A DNA stretch of 64,000 nt from Butyriboletus loyo (GCA_038093515.1 JBBPSI010000090.1:1-64000); one strand, 5' to 3'; positions 12,201 through 24,145 are shown, counted from the stretch's first letter. Made by a program: numbers and translations. Notes: generated from the letters alone by a model not told the origin.

Positions 12201-14349
12201 ATGTTCCTCGAGCCCCTTTGGGCGGTGTTACGGTTCGTTCAATGGGAGGACACGATCAGTTTCCATGTCAGACTATTTCGTTGCTTCCTCCTCGGCTTTC
12301 TCGAAGCCCACAGCGAACTCGCCGCTCTTTCACAAGGCTCAGAATGGATATTGGCAGTACTCGGCCAACGGCTCGCCAACGTGGGTCTCATGTACGACGC
12401 TGGTCATCTGCATGAACCCGTTTCCCACCGGACGTCCTCGCTGGGTCGTCACAATGACACAATAATACGATGCCCGGCCAAGAGGAGATACGGAACGACA
12501 TCGTCGCCCTCACTTGCAGTAAAGTCACCGACGGATCCAACAGCACCCGTTCCTCCTCCTTTTGTGTTCTCACAGTCTATCAATATCACGTGCGGTCTCT
12601 ATGACGGACCCGTGCCTCCCGTAGTCGCTTTTGATCCGTCAGGTTCAATCGTGGTATTGGTGTTTGCCTGGCATCCGCTTACCTCGTGATTTATTCTAGG
12701 TTCTGGATGGATTCCGGAAGGCTATGACGGTTTTCCCATTGCTGTGATTGGTTTTATCCTGTTGTGGCTGCTCGCCCTGGCAATGGTCATTTCATGCTGT
12801 TCAAACACGCGGTATGGTTCTATCCGAGACATGTGCCAACTCTCAAGAGTGGCTGTGGAGTTGACAACCAACTCAGGCGAACGGGTAATCCGACCCCTGT
12901 CTCAGGATTGTCTTCCAATGGACGAGGCGACCCGAAGGGTAGTCGTCGGTACACCAGAGGATGTCGATCGTGAAACGTCCATGCCCGGTGCATGGCTTCA
13001 CGAACGTCAGCAGCAAAGTATACTCGAAACACTCGACGAATCCGTTTCTGATACGATGCCGTGGACTCTATTTTACTCCCGCGCTCAAATGAGGACGAAG
13101 GCATGGGCCCACTTTCCTGGTTTGACGTCGATCTTTGCTACATTGGACCCTTGGAATCGTAGCTCAGACGACGTGGTCATTATCGAACGAAAATCAGATG
13201 TGGATCCAGTCTCCGCTCAGACTACAACGCTGGCTATTGTGCGCAGAGACGAGATTGGATTAACGTTTACCTTGGTGGCGTCGAGCAGCGCCGATCGACT
13301 TTTGTGCCAAGAGGACATATCTTCCGACGTTGACGAAAGTGCAAGCGGGGACGGGTCTGACGGTACTGAAGACGAAAGGTTGTTCGGTGTCGGTACACAG
13401 CACGCAAACATTTCAACACTGAAGAAGAAAGATGAGTATCGTGTCCTTAGTCGACGGAAAGATGGTGCTTTATCAGACACTGGTCGCCCACTCTCGCTCA
13501 GGCGAGCTCGTGGCAGCGGGTATCTGTGGAAGAAACGTGACATTTTCGACGATGGGACTGGCGATGATTCCTACTGGACGGAGCAAGTCAATGCCAGGCT
13601 GTCTGGCGAGCGAGGCCCCCGTCGGGCGTCGGGTCGATATGGTCGGTCTGATGTTTCTTCCTGGGACCGAGAGGAACGAGAGGACGAGACAGATAACTGG
13701 CACATACGGAGCTCACAGGTCACTGACTTTGCAGTGCCGGAAAGGACAAGCGATGCAGTGCAGTGTCAGGTCGACAGCGACAGTACCAAGCTTCGTCGGC
13801 ACTCATCACCACCTTTGAACGTGGATGCCTCGCTCTCTGATCGCGCAGGCAGGTATGTCGTCTCCGGCGTAATTATGATCTCACTTAAAATGGAAACTGA
13901 CGACGTGTACTGATCTGACAAGTGGGGATGGACCACAGGGGATATATATCGTTCCGCAAAAGCGGGGCCGATGTTGGTCTCCGGTATCAAGTCCGGGATC
14001 GTCCGACCGACCTTCTGGCCTCCACTTTTTCCCGTTTCGAAAGACGCCTTCACTGTTGACGCCTTCGGCTTGGAGGCCAGGTTGTCTTTATATTCCCGAT
14101 CCGCCGGAGGTTGAGGCGAGACAAGTAGACGCGTGGTGGGATAGCCTGAACTCTGTCGGCAATTGTGGGAGCGCATCTGGAGCAGGACATAGGCCTGGTA
14201 ATGGAACGATGGTTCAAGACGTGGCTGAGCAAGGTCCACTTTCACGAGATGCACCGGACGCTGCCGTTTCATGGCGGGACAGGCACGAAAATGACCCTGC
14301 ATCGAGACGATTGATTTCTGTCCATCGACGAGCGATGACCGAAGGATAA
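12201..14349 (+). CDS. Uncharacterised single-pass membrane protein
   Basis: I do not recognise the family. The 3' part is well supported. One open frame runs from an intron near 12645-12700 to 13852, then a 70-bp GTATGT...AAG intron (13853-13922), then a last exon in the matching phase to a stop at 14349. The protein has an N-terminal, probably extracellular part with an N-I-T glycosylation site, one strong transmembrane segment around 12738-12800 (IAVIGFILLWLLALAMVI) followed by Cys-Cys, and a long polar cytoplasmic tail of over 450 residues rich in Ser, Asp, Glu and Arg. This layout is common among lineage-specific basidiomycete membrane proteins. The 5' end is uncertain: the start at 12201 is only the first ATG of the frame that joins best. 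Confidence 0.55.
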
Positions 14350-14614
14350 TGAATTGTTGACCTATGTTTTTTCGATTGTCAGCGGATGTATTTTCCTTTT
14401 TTTTTTGATTTGTACAAAGTGGAACGAAATGGGATGGGATTGTCCGTCATCACTTGTGCGCGACCGGGGTGATATGGATTGCCAACATTAATTACAACAA
14501 GATGGCACAGCCCAAAGGTCCCAAGCCCAGCAGCTTCTCTCGACTGTGGTGATGAGATCTATAATTGTGTGTTTGATCAGCACAATTACTCAAGTAGAGA
14601 ACAGGTCACAGACT
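14350..14614. other. Short convergent intergenic region
   Basis: Lies between two convergent genes and probably holds both 3' untranslated regions. A ten-base T run is near 14396-14406. Nothing else seen. Confidence 0.5.
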
Positions 14615-15272
14615 TTATGACGGTTCTTGATCTGGGTTTGACAGTTTTGGGTTGAGTGACATCTTGGCCACCTGGCCATCTGCATCCTGAATTTCGACCT
14701 CGATCGCTTGCGAGGGATCTAGCGGTAGCTCGTCTTCCTCATCCACCTGCTTTTTGACCTCGTCGAGATTCATCACCTGTACGAGCCACCGTGCGCCATC
14801 ATCCCACCCTGCTATCTCTGCTTCGCCTAGGGGCGATCTTCCCGCTGCATTTTTGATGTCGATCATGTCAACGCCGGGGCCAGCAGGAAACTGGACGAGA
14901 GCCTGCACGACCTCTAGATGCTGATTGACGACGGCCCAGTGGAGGGGCGTCGAGCCGGCGTGATTTTGCTGGGTCAAGACGCGCGGAGAGACCAAGGGAA
15001 GGAGATAGATAATAACATCTACGAGACATCTAGCCAACGTCGAAGTCTGTTCCTGGGAAGGGAGGAGGAAAGGAGAAAAAAGGAACCGGGTGCTCACCCG
15101 TGTGACCGTTTCCGGCGGCCATGTGGAGGATGGTGTTGCCATTGTCGTCTCGGACGGCGGTGAGGGCGTCGGGGGAGAATTTGGAGACGAAGAGATGGAT
15201 GTCTGGGAGATCGCCGTAGCGACAGCTGAGGAGGAGGTCGTCTTGGTCGTCTTGGGTGGGTTGGTCTGGCAT
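14615..15272 (-). CDS. YAR1: YAR1-like ankyrin-repeat protein
   Basis: Predicted 192-residue ankyrin protein, close to the 200 residues of yeast Yar1, which chaperones ribosomal protein Rps3 and helps 40S assembly. Two exons, 15272-15098 and 15018-14615, are joined by a 79-bp intron whose phase restores a continuous repeat: NGHT then DVIIYLLPLV. The ankyrin signatures are NGNTILHMAAGNGH, then AGSTPLHWAVVNQHLEVVQ and a third, weaker repeat with RSPLGEAEIAG. An acidic C-terminal tail (EEDELPLDPSQ) follows, another Yar1-like trait. The assignment rests on size, repeat layout and tail. A generic small ankyrin protein is the alternative. Confidence 0.8.
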
Positions 15273-15645
15273 GGGGAATTGAATTGATACGTGAGCAGAT
15301 GCGGTGCATCAATTGATATGATGGGGACCACGTGACGCACCGTTACCCTGCTGATCTTTCCTCAGGCATTGCTGCTCTGCTGCTCGTATATATTAGCTAT
15401 GGATCCATCCTTCTCATCGGTCCCGCTCTTCCTCCCCCCCTTCCTCACTCCCTCCATTTAATACATTTCTACCCCGTGTTGGCGTAACGAATGGCACATA
15501 TATCCCCCCCTGTCTATCTCATCTGGGCTTTATTATCGATCATGGTACTTGCCCCTCATCACAAAACACGTGTCAGTCCACCGGCTGATTTCCCTTAGCT
15601 GGGGAGTTTCCTCCTCTTCCATCTCTGGTCCTTTGATCGCTTCAA
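15273..15645. promoter_or_regulatory. Shared divergent promoter region
   Basis: A 373-bp interval separates the minus-strand ankyrin gene from the plus-strand membrane gene, so both promoters should lie here. A TATATATTA element sits near 15386-15395 and pyrimidine-rich stretches follow to 15450. Confidence 0.4.
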
Positions 15646-17521
15646 ATGTCTCAAGTAAGCCCTCTCAAGAGCCGTTGACGGTCTGGCCTGAACCTGTGCC
15701 CGAGGTGGAATGATGGTCCATATTCCGGGGTGTTCAAGCGTGTCATGACGGTGCGTCTTTGCAAGACTTCCCCGACGTCGTCGTGTTTGACGAGGATGGT
15801 CTAGTATTCATACCTCTTGAGCGTCCCACTCCTCATTATATTTGCCGTGGGCTTCGCTACCATAAAGTACACCTATGGATACACAATCGTACCCGGGGAT
15901 GGAAGTAAGGGTTTGGCGCATTCTTCTCTATTGTTTCTCACAAAACGGTAGTTGTACCCACGCCCTATCAATTGTGGAGTCCAACTGCGCAAAACGCGAT
16001 ATTGCCATTATACCTCTCATATTCTATCGCTTGGGGACTCGAAATGTGAGCGTATCGTCTGTCGTCCTCGGACCTTGATTCAACTTCGGCCCAGGGTGAC
16101 ACACTTGGAAGGTACATGTGTTGATGCATGATTGCCGCTGGCTTATCTATCAATGATTGCTCCACAGAACTATGCTTTTGGCTCTTCCTCGTCAATTCTG
16201 GCTCCGCACATCGAGATTGGTTTCAGAGCTTGTATTTCAAGACATGGGCTGTCGGATCTTGTATCGCCGTACTCGCTATACCCTTGATCACCATTTTCAC
16301 ACGTGAGGATTTGTACAAGGTCCGTGAACGAGCGTCAGTTCGGGGATACCGCTGATCCAGTATCGCAGTGTGAGGCATACACGTTTTTGGCCGGAGGGCT
16401 CGGAAGTCTGTCGTTGACGATATGGTTCCTGCCCATCTTGTGGACATTTCCAACCTTCCTTCAAGATCTCGTATGGCTGTCCTGGTCGTGGTGTTTCCAT
16501 GTGATGACCCTTCCCCGCAGAAGCAGGACGGAGTCGAGACCAGCACGTTGGTTCGGCTGACCAAGTTTCATGAACTGAATGTCTGTTGCTTCGTCGCCTT
16601 CTCTCTTCCGAGTTCTGACCGCAGATAGTGCATACGTGTCGTGTTCCGGTTCCTGTTCACCGTTCCGCTCGTCGTTCTCGGAGTCGATGGTGTTCGGCCC
16701 CATCAGCATATCAATGATAAGATGTACGTGTACTTGTTTTCGCTGCCAGTGGGCGGGACTAATTTCTGATCTCGACTAGGCTCCCGACTGGTGAGATGGG
16801 ATTTTTATTATGTGATTGCGACCGCTCAGCATGTCCTATTTTTAGATTTACTGGGCATCCTCGCGGGTATCGGTTGCATCGTCTCATCCGGGCTCACTCT
16901 CGTCGTGCGCGTGTTTCATTCCCACATCACAGCACGTAATTGGACATCTATTTATGTACAGATATTCTTTCCCCGCTCTATTGAAGGTGAGATGACGCGG
17001 AAAGAGCAGAAACGAACACGGCAGAATCTGCGAAGCAGAACGCATGAGACGCAGAGCGTCGAACCTCAGTCCTACATCAGCATCATGCCTTCCAAGACGG
17101 ATTTAGACCAATTTGACGGGTCGTCTCCCGGAACGCAACCGAATGCCAGTTTGAGTGTGGTTTCCGGATTACTGGCATACGAGGTGGTGGCGCCGCGGGG
17201 ACTTGACCGTCTGCCGTCGATGCAAGCGACGTTGAAGGACATGGGCCGTCCGGGTGGGTCGGCCTCGCTGCAGCCGAATCGCCGAAATCAAGCTGGCGAT
17301 GTGGAGTTGGGTGCGGTGCTGTCAGTAGGCGAGCTGATCCGAGCACGGTCATTGAGAGATAGGAACGTGAATAGCCTTGTGCATCATTGGCGGTCGCCCA
17401 TCGGTGCGTGTGTTGCGTTGTCGGAATGGGTGCTGATGGTGCTGATGCTAGCCGGTCCTTCTTTTCACTCTGTTGGCGTGTAGAGATTGGGCGACCAACG
17501 GTGGCGCGCTGGCAGCGATAG
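15646..17521 (+). CDS. Orphan multi-pass membrane protein of basidiomycetes
   Basis: An intron-rich gene encoding about six to seven hydrophobic helices. A minute first exon (M-S-Q) ends at a GTAAGC donor. Later exons give FPDVVVFDEDG, then helices SYLLSVPLLIIFAVGFATIK, ILPLYLSYSIAWGLE, a WAVGSCIAVLAIPLITIF helix followed by TREDLYK, CEAYTFLAGGLGSLSLTIWF, CIRVVFRFLFTVPLVVLG and DLLGILAGIGCIVSSGLTLV. A cytoplasmic motif FFPRSIEGE and a long polar tail follow. The last intron (GTGCGT donor) leads to an ending SPIEIGRPTVARWQR. I recall unnamed basidiomycete proteins with this set of segments but no known function. A receptor-like role is possible from topology alone. Middle exon borders are approximate. 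Confidence 0.65.
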
Positions 17522-17990
17522 ATTTGACATTGACGGTGTTGGGACTTGCCATCGCGGCCGATCTACGATTCATAACAGACGATAGCGGTGATCACTGGTA
17601 TACTATACATTTTAATCCAATGCTTGAGTGACCTGTATCGACAGATGTAGGAATCATAAGCCCACTTGGGATCCTTTGGTGTCCTGCTCATCGTAACTGT
17701 CGATCAGTCGTCATCCGGAGCTTCATCGGAATTCGGTACGGTCGTTTCTCAGCAGGACGTACTGCTGCATCCAACTGATTCCATGATCACACGACGGGGA
17801 TCTGGCGGCGACTCCCCGTGCATGTGAGACAGGTCAGACGAGATCCGAGTCACGAGACACAGATGGTTCGCTTTCGGTCGACCGAGCGACTGTCGAGCTA
17901 TTGGGTTAAAGCGGCGCCATCACCGCTCCATCATCGCACGGGTACGATCCGTTGTACAGAAACTGGCGTATGTACTACTCAGTGACCAAG
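17522..17990. other. Intergenic, with sequence shared with the 39.2 kb locus
   Basis: No gene seen. The last ~90 bases resemble the region just upstream of the intact peroxiredoxin gene (about 39230-39322), so the duplication that made the pseudogene extends into the upstream region. Confidence 0.45.
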
Positions 17991-18620
17991 ATGGCAACCG
18001 GATGGGCATGTACCTGTGCTGATCATGATCGGCCGGTCAGCGCTTCCAAGCGATCTGCCCATGTCAACGGACGACGGGACAGCGGATCATCGACATCGAT
18101 CACCTGCGTGTCAACGCCATGGCGTGGGTTGGGTTGAACTTCCGAGATCGGTGTTATTATGGACCACCCGGGTGTCGCCGGGGCAGAGGCAAGGGAGCGT
18201 GAATGGGAATGGGAATGGGGAAACGAAAAGTCGATCGACGGGGGTTTGCCGTTCGAAGGACCAGGTGCGGGTATTGGCGTACCCCGAGAATGGGGCAGCC
18301 GGGTGTGGCGAATCTGCCTGGGTAAGGGATGTCGAGAGTTCGGCTTCATGTTTATATATATATATATCTGATTTCTCGGCTTTTCCTTCTTTTCTTCTTC
18401 TTCGGTAAACGCGCGTGGTTGACTGGGTGACGACAGGAGCTCTGTGCTGTCTGGGACACGGGCGGCGCGTTGCAAGTAGCGCGACCGGGGGGGTGTCCTT
18501 GCGTCGAGCACGTAGTCGGCGGGACATCAATTCAAGGTGGCCACGTGCTATCTCCCTGGGCAGTCTATCCCGGAGCGCCCGTGACCTTGGTAGTCCAGCG
18601 ACCAACGGCTCTAGTTCGTC
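17991..18620 (+). pseudogene. Decayed peroxiredoxin copy
   Basis: Base-level similarity to the intact peroxiredoxin gene at 39323-40092 is obvious in blocks: the ATGGCAACCG start, a GATCTGCCC block, GTTGAACTTCCGAG, the GGAATGGGGAAACG block, the stretch ending GGCAGCCGGGTGTGGCGAA, and the second-exon block beginning GACAGGAGCTCTGTGCTGTC. Several insertions and deletions shift the frame within exon 1. The segment that encodes the catalytic G-C-T-P is deleted or rearranged near 18325, and the second exon is also out of frame. It cannot give an active enzyme. Confidence 0.8.
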
Positions 18621-20310
18621 CGTGGGCACATACTGGACGAACACAAATCAAACGCTTTCCATGCTGCGGCATGGCATGGAGCGACAACGTCATAATCATC
18701 AAGCATGGATAAATCGTGTGGTAACCAGCTTACGTATACTCGTCGGCTTTGTGTCCGCGAAGACAAGTAAGAGAAGTCGGCTTGAAAACGAACCGACGTG
18801 GCCATCTCGATGGATGACATCGAAGATGCTATTGCGCTTGAAAGCGGGATGTCCTCAGTATTGGGTGCTTGAAAAGAAGGGAACTGCATCTTCCTCAGCC
18901 TTCTGTCTCACTGTCGCCAACCTGTAGTCGGAAAGGATTGAGGCCTGTCTCTCGCGTATGAAAGCGTTGTTATCCGATACTGAAGACCTCAAATTCCCCG
19001 TGCCTGCGAGAGTTTTAAAGTCAAACGACGGCGAGAACGAGAAGATATGAGGGGGTAGACGGTCATCACGTAGTCTGCATGGTTCAGAAACGTTCAGACT
19101 CAGCCTCGGGATTGAAGACGGTACGGATAGCAACTCATGGGAAGGGATGAGATATGTTTCAAGAACGCTAAAACACCTGCTGGTGTTGGGTTCGTCCGGA
19201 AGGGCAATCCAATCGGACCAATCCGAAGAACCGGACCGAGCTGGACGGAAGGCGTGTCCGACCTCGCCCGACAGCTAGGTGCACATCGACAAGGAGACGC
19301 GCAGGGCGCGGGAGGTCAATGTGTTCAGAACAGGGCATGTTAAGCTTCGGTTCGGCAACAACTCTTCATCGGAATCTAACACTCGGAAATACTATTATGC
19401 ACCGACCTCTATCAAGTCGACTTGTTACAAATCGTCCGCGTGTTTCAGCCCGTCAGTCGTTCTCTAAGTTGAACCGCATCTTCAAACTTCGTTCATCCAT
19501 TTTTTCCTCCATGTCCCGCCCTTCCCATTCTACAGCAAATAAAAATCCTGCTCAGATTCTACTGGAGGGAAAAATCATACAACGTACCACAGCTGAAAAA
19601 CAGGCTGACGAAGCTTCATAAGCTGCGAAAAAAGAAAAAAAAATTGGTACATCCAACTTTGCCAGCAACTTCTGGGTGCCACTTATCAGCACTGATTCGG
19701 GTACCTGTCCTTGTGTGGGTGAGCGATGCATATCCACTCTAGATACGCTACCTCGCTAGATCTCATGCGTTCCATGGCATGGTACCATTATCGAACGCGA
19801 ACATCCCAGCCCGTTACCTACCGCTATCATCGGCCCCGGTGCGCTTCCGTACATCACAAATCGTCAATCCATCCGCCCACCATCCATCCCAGAGGGCGCC
19901 ACATTTGCCAAATTGATATATCACCCGTCCCTCCTGAAGGCGCTCGCTAATGCCACTTCGCGTTGTGTAACAACATTATCGAATACCGACTCGCAATTTA
20001 TGACTAACTTCTTGGCTATCTGTGCATTACCTGTAAGCGTCTGTGCGAAGCCTGGCTAATAGCGTTGGATCAGAGGGCTTGATGGAAGACCTCGGACGAT
20101 GATGGAGGATTAGAATGATAATTTTCTTTTCTATATCTTCCCCCACAGTACTACCCATCTAATATACCAATACGAATATGATATTGAGCTTATCTCGATG
20201 TAGCTGCACAGTACGTAACTTTCTTCGATTACTTTTCCAACACAGGTAAACAACCCTGTTCGTGGCAATCTCCAGCCTCGAGGGTGGTTTCAAGTGCACT
20301 TTTGCTGATG
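18621..20310. other. Region upstream of array unit A
   Basis: No supported gene. From about 19790 to 20310 the sequence is homologous to 29760-30150 in front of unit C, including a shared GAGGGCGCCACATTTGCCA block and a shared GCCACTTCGCGTTGTGTAAC block. Short minus-strand open frames at 18611-19133 have no recognisable domain. Confidence 0.5.
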
Positions 20311-20436
20311 GCCCGAGGGCATTGCCTCACCTTTACCTTGAGGGTCGGGACATATAAGCTGTAGCTGAGTTTCTGATGCGCTGAATGTTTTTCTTCCACC
20401 AGTCTCTTCCCAACACACCTTTGCAAAACTGCATTC
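20311..20436 (+). promoter_or_regulatory. Array promoter cassette, unit A
   Basis: One of five near-identical promoter segments in the array: GCATTGCCTCACCTTTACC, then a TATA-like ATATAAGCTGTAG at about 20352, then TCTCTTCC and a CACCTTTGCAAA block just before the ATG. The TATA-to-ATG distance is about 85 bp. Confidence 0.65.
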
Positions 20437-22537
20437 ATGTCTGATAATATGGATATGCAATCCGTCCTTCCGAACCCTTCTGTGCTACCTAATACACACT
20501 ATGCCCACACCTCCTCGGCGGCGGCGGACCAACCAGGACAGTCCACCTTTAAGTATGTGGTTTTAGTAGTCTGTAGGACGATAGTCTTCATTTAAATCAA
20601 CCTTTTCAGCGCCAATCCCCCCCCTCCACCAGATCTCACGTCCTATATTTCCAAAGCCGATGATCAGTATGTCGCTGGAGGAGCTTTTGGTGATGTCTAT
20701 AGATGTCGATATGCTCGTGGTTCGGCATCAGAAGAGGTCGGTGCGTCGGGGTCCCACTCACTGCTCACTGTTACTCACCTCCCTTTCAGGTTGCTGTGAA
20801 GGCTTTCCGATTTAGGGTTACAATACATGAAGGTACCGGTGATAAATATGTCAAGGTGGTTCATCTTGTCTAAACTAACAATTGAAATTGAAATTGCTTC
20901 ATAGATGCTCCGTCGAGAGCTCGGAATTTGGAAGAGACTCAACCATCCCAATGTCGTTCCGTTCCTGGGTATCGCCTATGGCTTTGGAATACAGGGTACA
21001 ATATCGCTGGTGTCAGCGTGGATGCCAAATGGGTCCCTTCACGGTTTCCTGGAAGAGCATAGTGATAATCTAGGTGTGGCACACCGACTCAAGTTTGTGC
21101 GTCCACTTAATGTTGTCTGCTTTCTCGTCCTCTGACTTTTCACGGTAGCTACTAGATATTGTCAATGGCTTGCGCTACTGTGGGTCGCTGTTATAATTTC
21201 AAAGGCTCGAAAGGATAACACACCACAGTACATTCTCTTCCAATCGTCCATGGTGACCTGAACTGTGTATGTCAAAGTGGAAAGCATCAGCATTATTTTT
21301 GTCTAATCATAAGGCAGAATAACGTGCTTCTCGACACGGATTACACTGCATACTTGGCCGATTTTGGCTATTCTTCTTTTGTGGGTCATATTCCCGAAGC
21401 ATTATCCTATCTGCAAAGATCCACTACACGACCTGGGGCCCTGCGCTGGGCTGCGCCGGAGCAAATTGAATCAGCAGACTCGGAGACGTTTCACAAGACA
21501 ACCAAAAGTGATATATACTCCTTTGGATGTGTCAGTCTCCAGGGAGGTTTGTTAGCCATGAAATACGGATTGATTCTGATTGTCTTGCAGGTGTTGTCCG
21601 GGAAACAACCATGGTCGGAATTCCGGCAAGACGTTGCTGTCGTTTTAGGCTTGGGGAAGGGCCAGAAGCCCGGCCGACCAGCGTCCCGGAAGATGGATGA
21701 TTCACACTGGGATTTTATTCAATATTGCTGGTCACCAGTGGAGGAGCGGCCTGCCGCGGAGGTAATGATCATCACTATCCAAGAATTCTTGAGTTGTTGC
21801 CCACCATCGCGGCCTCTTCGTGACTTGCTGATATCACAATCGAGTCGCGCTGGTTCTCCTTTGGGCGAGTCATCGTCGTCTCTCAGCCAAACTACCACGG
21901 AGGGTATGAGTGGTACTGTCGACATCCTTGATCAGGATAATCAGGTCCACCTCTTCATTATCCCTCAGTCTTCGAATCCCTCCTCTCAAACCGCGCCGCT
22001 CGCCCCTCAGTATGCAAGCTCCGTATTCCTACCTCCTGTCTCTAAAATCCAACTTCCTTCTCTTGCGTAGATCGACGTCTCACGTTCACCCAGCAGAACA
22101 TCCTGACACATCTCCCTACTACTTGGAACACAATATCGATTTGGAAGTAAGCTAACATATTTTTTTCCCGGGAGCGCTCACAAACTTGTAGTAGGTAGCC
22201 TCGCTTTTCAATTACGTGAGCCAACCGATAGCCGTTGCTGGGTACGATCCTCAATCTCTTTGTTTTCACCAGAATGCTGATGGAATTGTGTAGAGCGGCG
22301 AACACCACAACCAACGATCTTTATCGATGCAAGTGGCTTACAGGCAATATACTCTGCGACCAAGCCCTTACTACATTTGACGACTTGATCAACCACCTAC
22401 GTCGTGTGCACGACGTACGGGGATCCGCGTCACGAAAGTTGATTTGTCATTGGCAGTCAGAGAGTGGGTACTGTGGTGTGGTGTGCCGCAGAGATGGATA
22501 TACACGCCACCTTCGCGTCCATGGAATCCGCCGCTGA
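20437..22537 (+). CDS. TKL-type protein kinase fused to C2H2 zinc fingers (unit A)
   Basis: Ten exons with consistent phases give 527 residues: 20437-20552, 20610-20736, 20790-20855, 20905-21096, 21149-21179, 21229-21266, 21318-21530, 21591-22009, 22071-22146, 22232-22537. A short unique N-terminus (MSDNMDMQSVLP) precedes a kinase domain: glycine loop GGAFGDVY, VAVK with Lys85, catalytic HGDLNCNN (Asp187, a Gly in place of the usual HRD Arg), DFG at 205-207, APEQIE, and DIYSFG. A Ser/Thr-rich linker leads to two C2H2-like fingers (CKWLTGNILC with paired His, then CHWQSESGYC). The kinase-to-finger junction uses a GTAAGC donor and a GATAG acceptor at 22231. A third finger lies beyond the stop (22538-22627) out of frame and has lost a Cys. 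It probably phosphorylates Ser/Thr; its substrate is unknown. Confidence 0.85.
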
Positions 22538-24145
22538 GCCAGTTCCTTTCCCCGAGTGCAGCGAGTCCTTCTCTCGGGAGGATTCTATGCATGCGCACTG
22601 CAAGAAGATCCATGGGAGGGTGTGACTCCTCTTATAGGCTGTACTACACATTGCTTCGCGTATGCCATCATGGAATTCCTACGCTTGGCTATGTATCCAT
22701 GATACAATATAGCTGAAATATTGCTGTACGCATAGACTTGCTGAACAGAAATAACATTTCCTGCTGGCAGTGCATAGTTCTGACGGTCATTGTTGGTACC
22801 TGCCAGACCAGCCATTCCATTCAACGTTCAGGTTGTATTGATACGGTCGACACCCCATTTTCGGGGACGGGGTAATTGGGGTATATATGCTCGCTAGTCG
22901 TTAGGAACGGGGCAGCGAGCTGGTCGGGAACTCGTACGAGGAACGTACTCGGTCTTTGTAGTTGCATTTGCAGCGTTGGCGGAGGTAACCTTGAGGATCC
23001 AAGCCAGCGTGGTCCGCCTGTCATGTACCTTGATGAGCCGCCTGTGAGTGAACACGAGCTAGGCTGTTCTCCAACACCGCCCACGAAGAATACTTGTCAT
23101 ATCGATCCTTGTTCGGACCCACCGAGTGAGTTGGCTTGTAGCCACCCACGAATCTCATAGTTGGTAATGGCCATTGGAAGCTTTGGAAGACAATTGGAGT
23201 TGTCCGAGAATGAACTTCATCTGTACACAAAATGAGATCGGTCACCGCAATTAGGTATGTTCAACTTGAATTTGATCGTCGTTTCCAAACGTGACCGTGC
23301 ATCACGATAGTCCCGCCGCCGTCCATTAAATTGTTTGTGGGGTTAGAAAGCGGTGTGAAAATACCCAGTCAAGGCTACGGTCGACTTCTGCCTCATGTTC
23401 GATGATACAGCGTCGCAGCGTAGAGGACAGTTATCCTCTAACCCGTTTCTTCCTCTTTCTCCTCTGTAATATCCCACGCATGCAGTCTCAGATCCTGGAG
23501 AGATGGCGCGCGAAACGGATCCTCAACGGGCCGACAAAGTGATGCAGGTGCTATCCTCCAGGGAAGCCCAGGCCACCCGGACATCGATAGCCTATCATTG
23601 TGTGTCCGCCCCCTCATACCTCCGCGATCGTAGCTGCGGAAACGGCACCCATCTCGAAATCCTTGAACGGATCGAAGATGATCACGGACCACTTAAACGA
23701 CTTGGAGAACGGCAGTTGGTTCAACCGCACCCCGATGGCCTTCCATTTCTCACCCCACGTACATACCTAGTCACCCACCCCTCGTACCATACTCGTTCTT
23801 ACGTATCTTCCCCCTCTCTTGGCATGATCGGGTTCGGGATACGGGTATGCAGCCTGCATCTCTTGTGCACTCGCTACCCTTCTCTCGTTGAGCGAGGCGG
23901 AAAATATTGAGGCGGTGTTGGATATCGAACTTCAGAATGAGTAGGAAGCGACGAGCGATTGGAAGGAGGATGACGTGGAGGCGGTGATGAAGGAGAGGGA
24001 GTCGTGCTGTCCCAATTTCATGTGCCGGATTAGGGACGAGCAGTCGAGAAATATAGACGTGCTTGGACTGTAGATCCTATAGCGTATGACAACAGGGTGT
24101 CCTCAGGATTGGGCGCTAAACGCAAGGCGACCGCATCGCCATGGG
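22538..24145. repeat. Repeated inter-unit block A/B
   Basis: Starts with the out-of-frame third-finger remnant, then a long block (about 22740-23330) closely matching 32570-33330 after unit C and in part 37800-38240 after unit D. A second part (about 23340-23900) matches 28140-28770 and 33600-33840. Minus-strand frames in this block are conserved between copies only because the DNA is. I see no gene with splice structure. Its conservation marks the extent of the duplication unit. Confidence 0.65.

Noticed and set aside
17522..17600. A hydrophobic frame (LAAIDLTLTVLGLAIAADL) after the multi-pass gene that could be another transmembrane helix.
   Set aside because: The last intron, with a GTGCGT donor, joins in phase to a frame that stops at 17521; using the hydrophobic frame needs a weaker donor.
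18611..19133. Minus-strand frames after the peroxiredoxin pseudogene.
   Set aside because: No domain, no consistent start and no splice phase agreement.
22232..22293. Apparent overlap of a kinase stop codon (GTGTAG) with the ATG of a separate zinc-finger reading frame in units A, C and D, suggesting overlapping genes or programmed frameshifting.
   Set aside because: A GTAAGC donor and a GATAG/GACAG acceptor further upstream join the kinase to the finger frame in phase in all three units, so ordinary splicing explains it.
22585..23245. Minus-strand frames between units that give similar peptides in two copies.
   Set aside because: The DNA itself is duplicated there; the peptides carry no domain and no splice structure, so conservation of the peptide is not evidence of coding.
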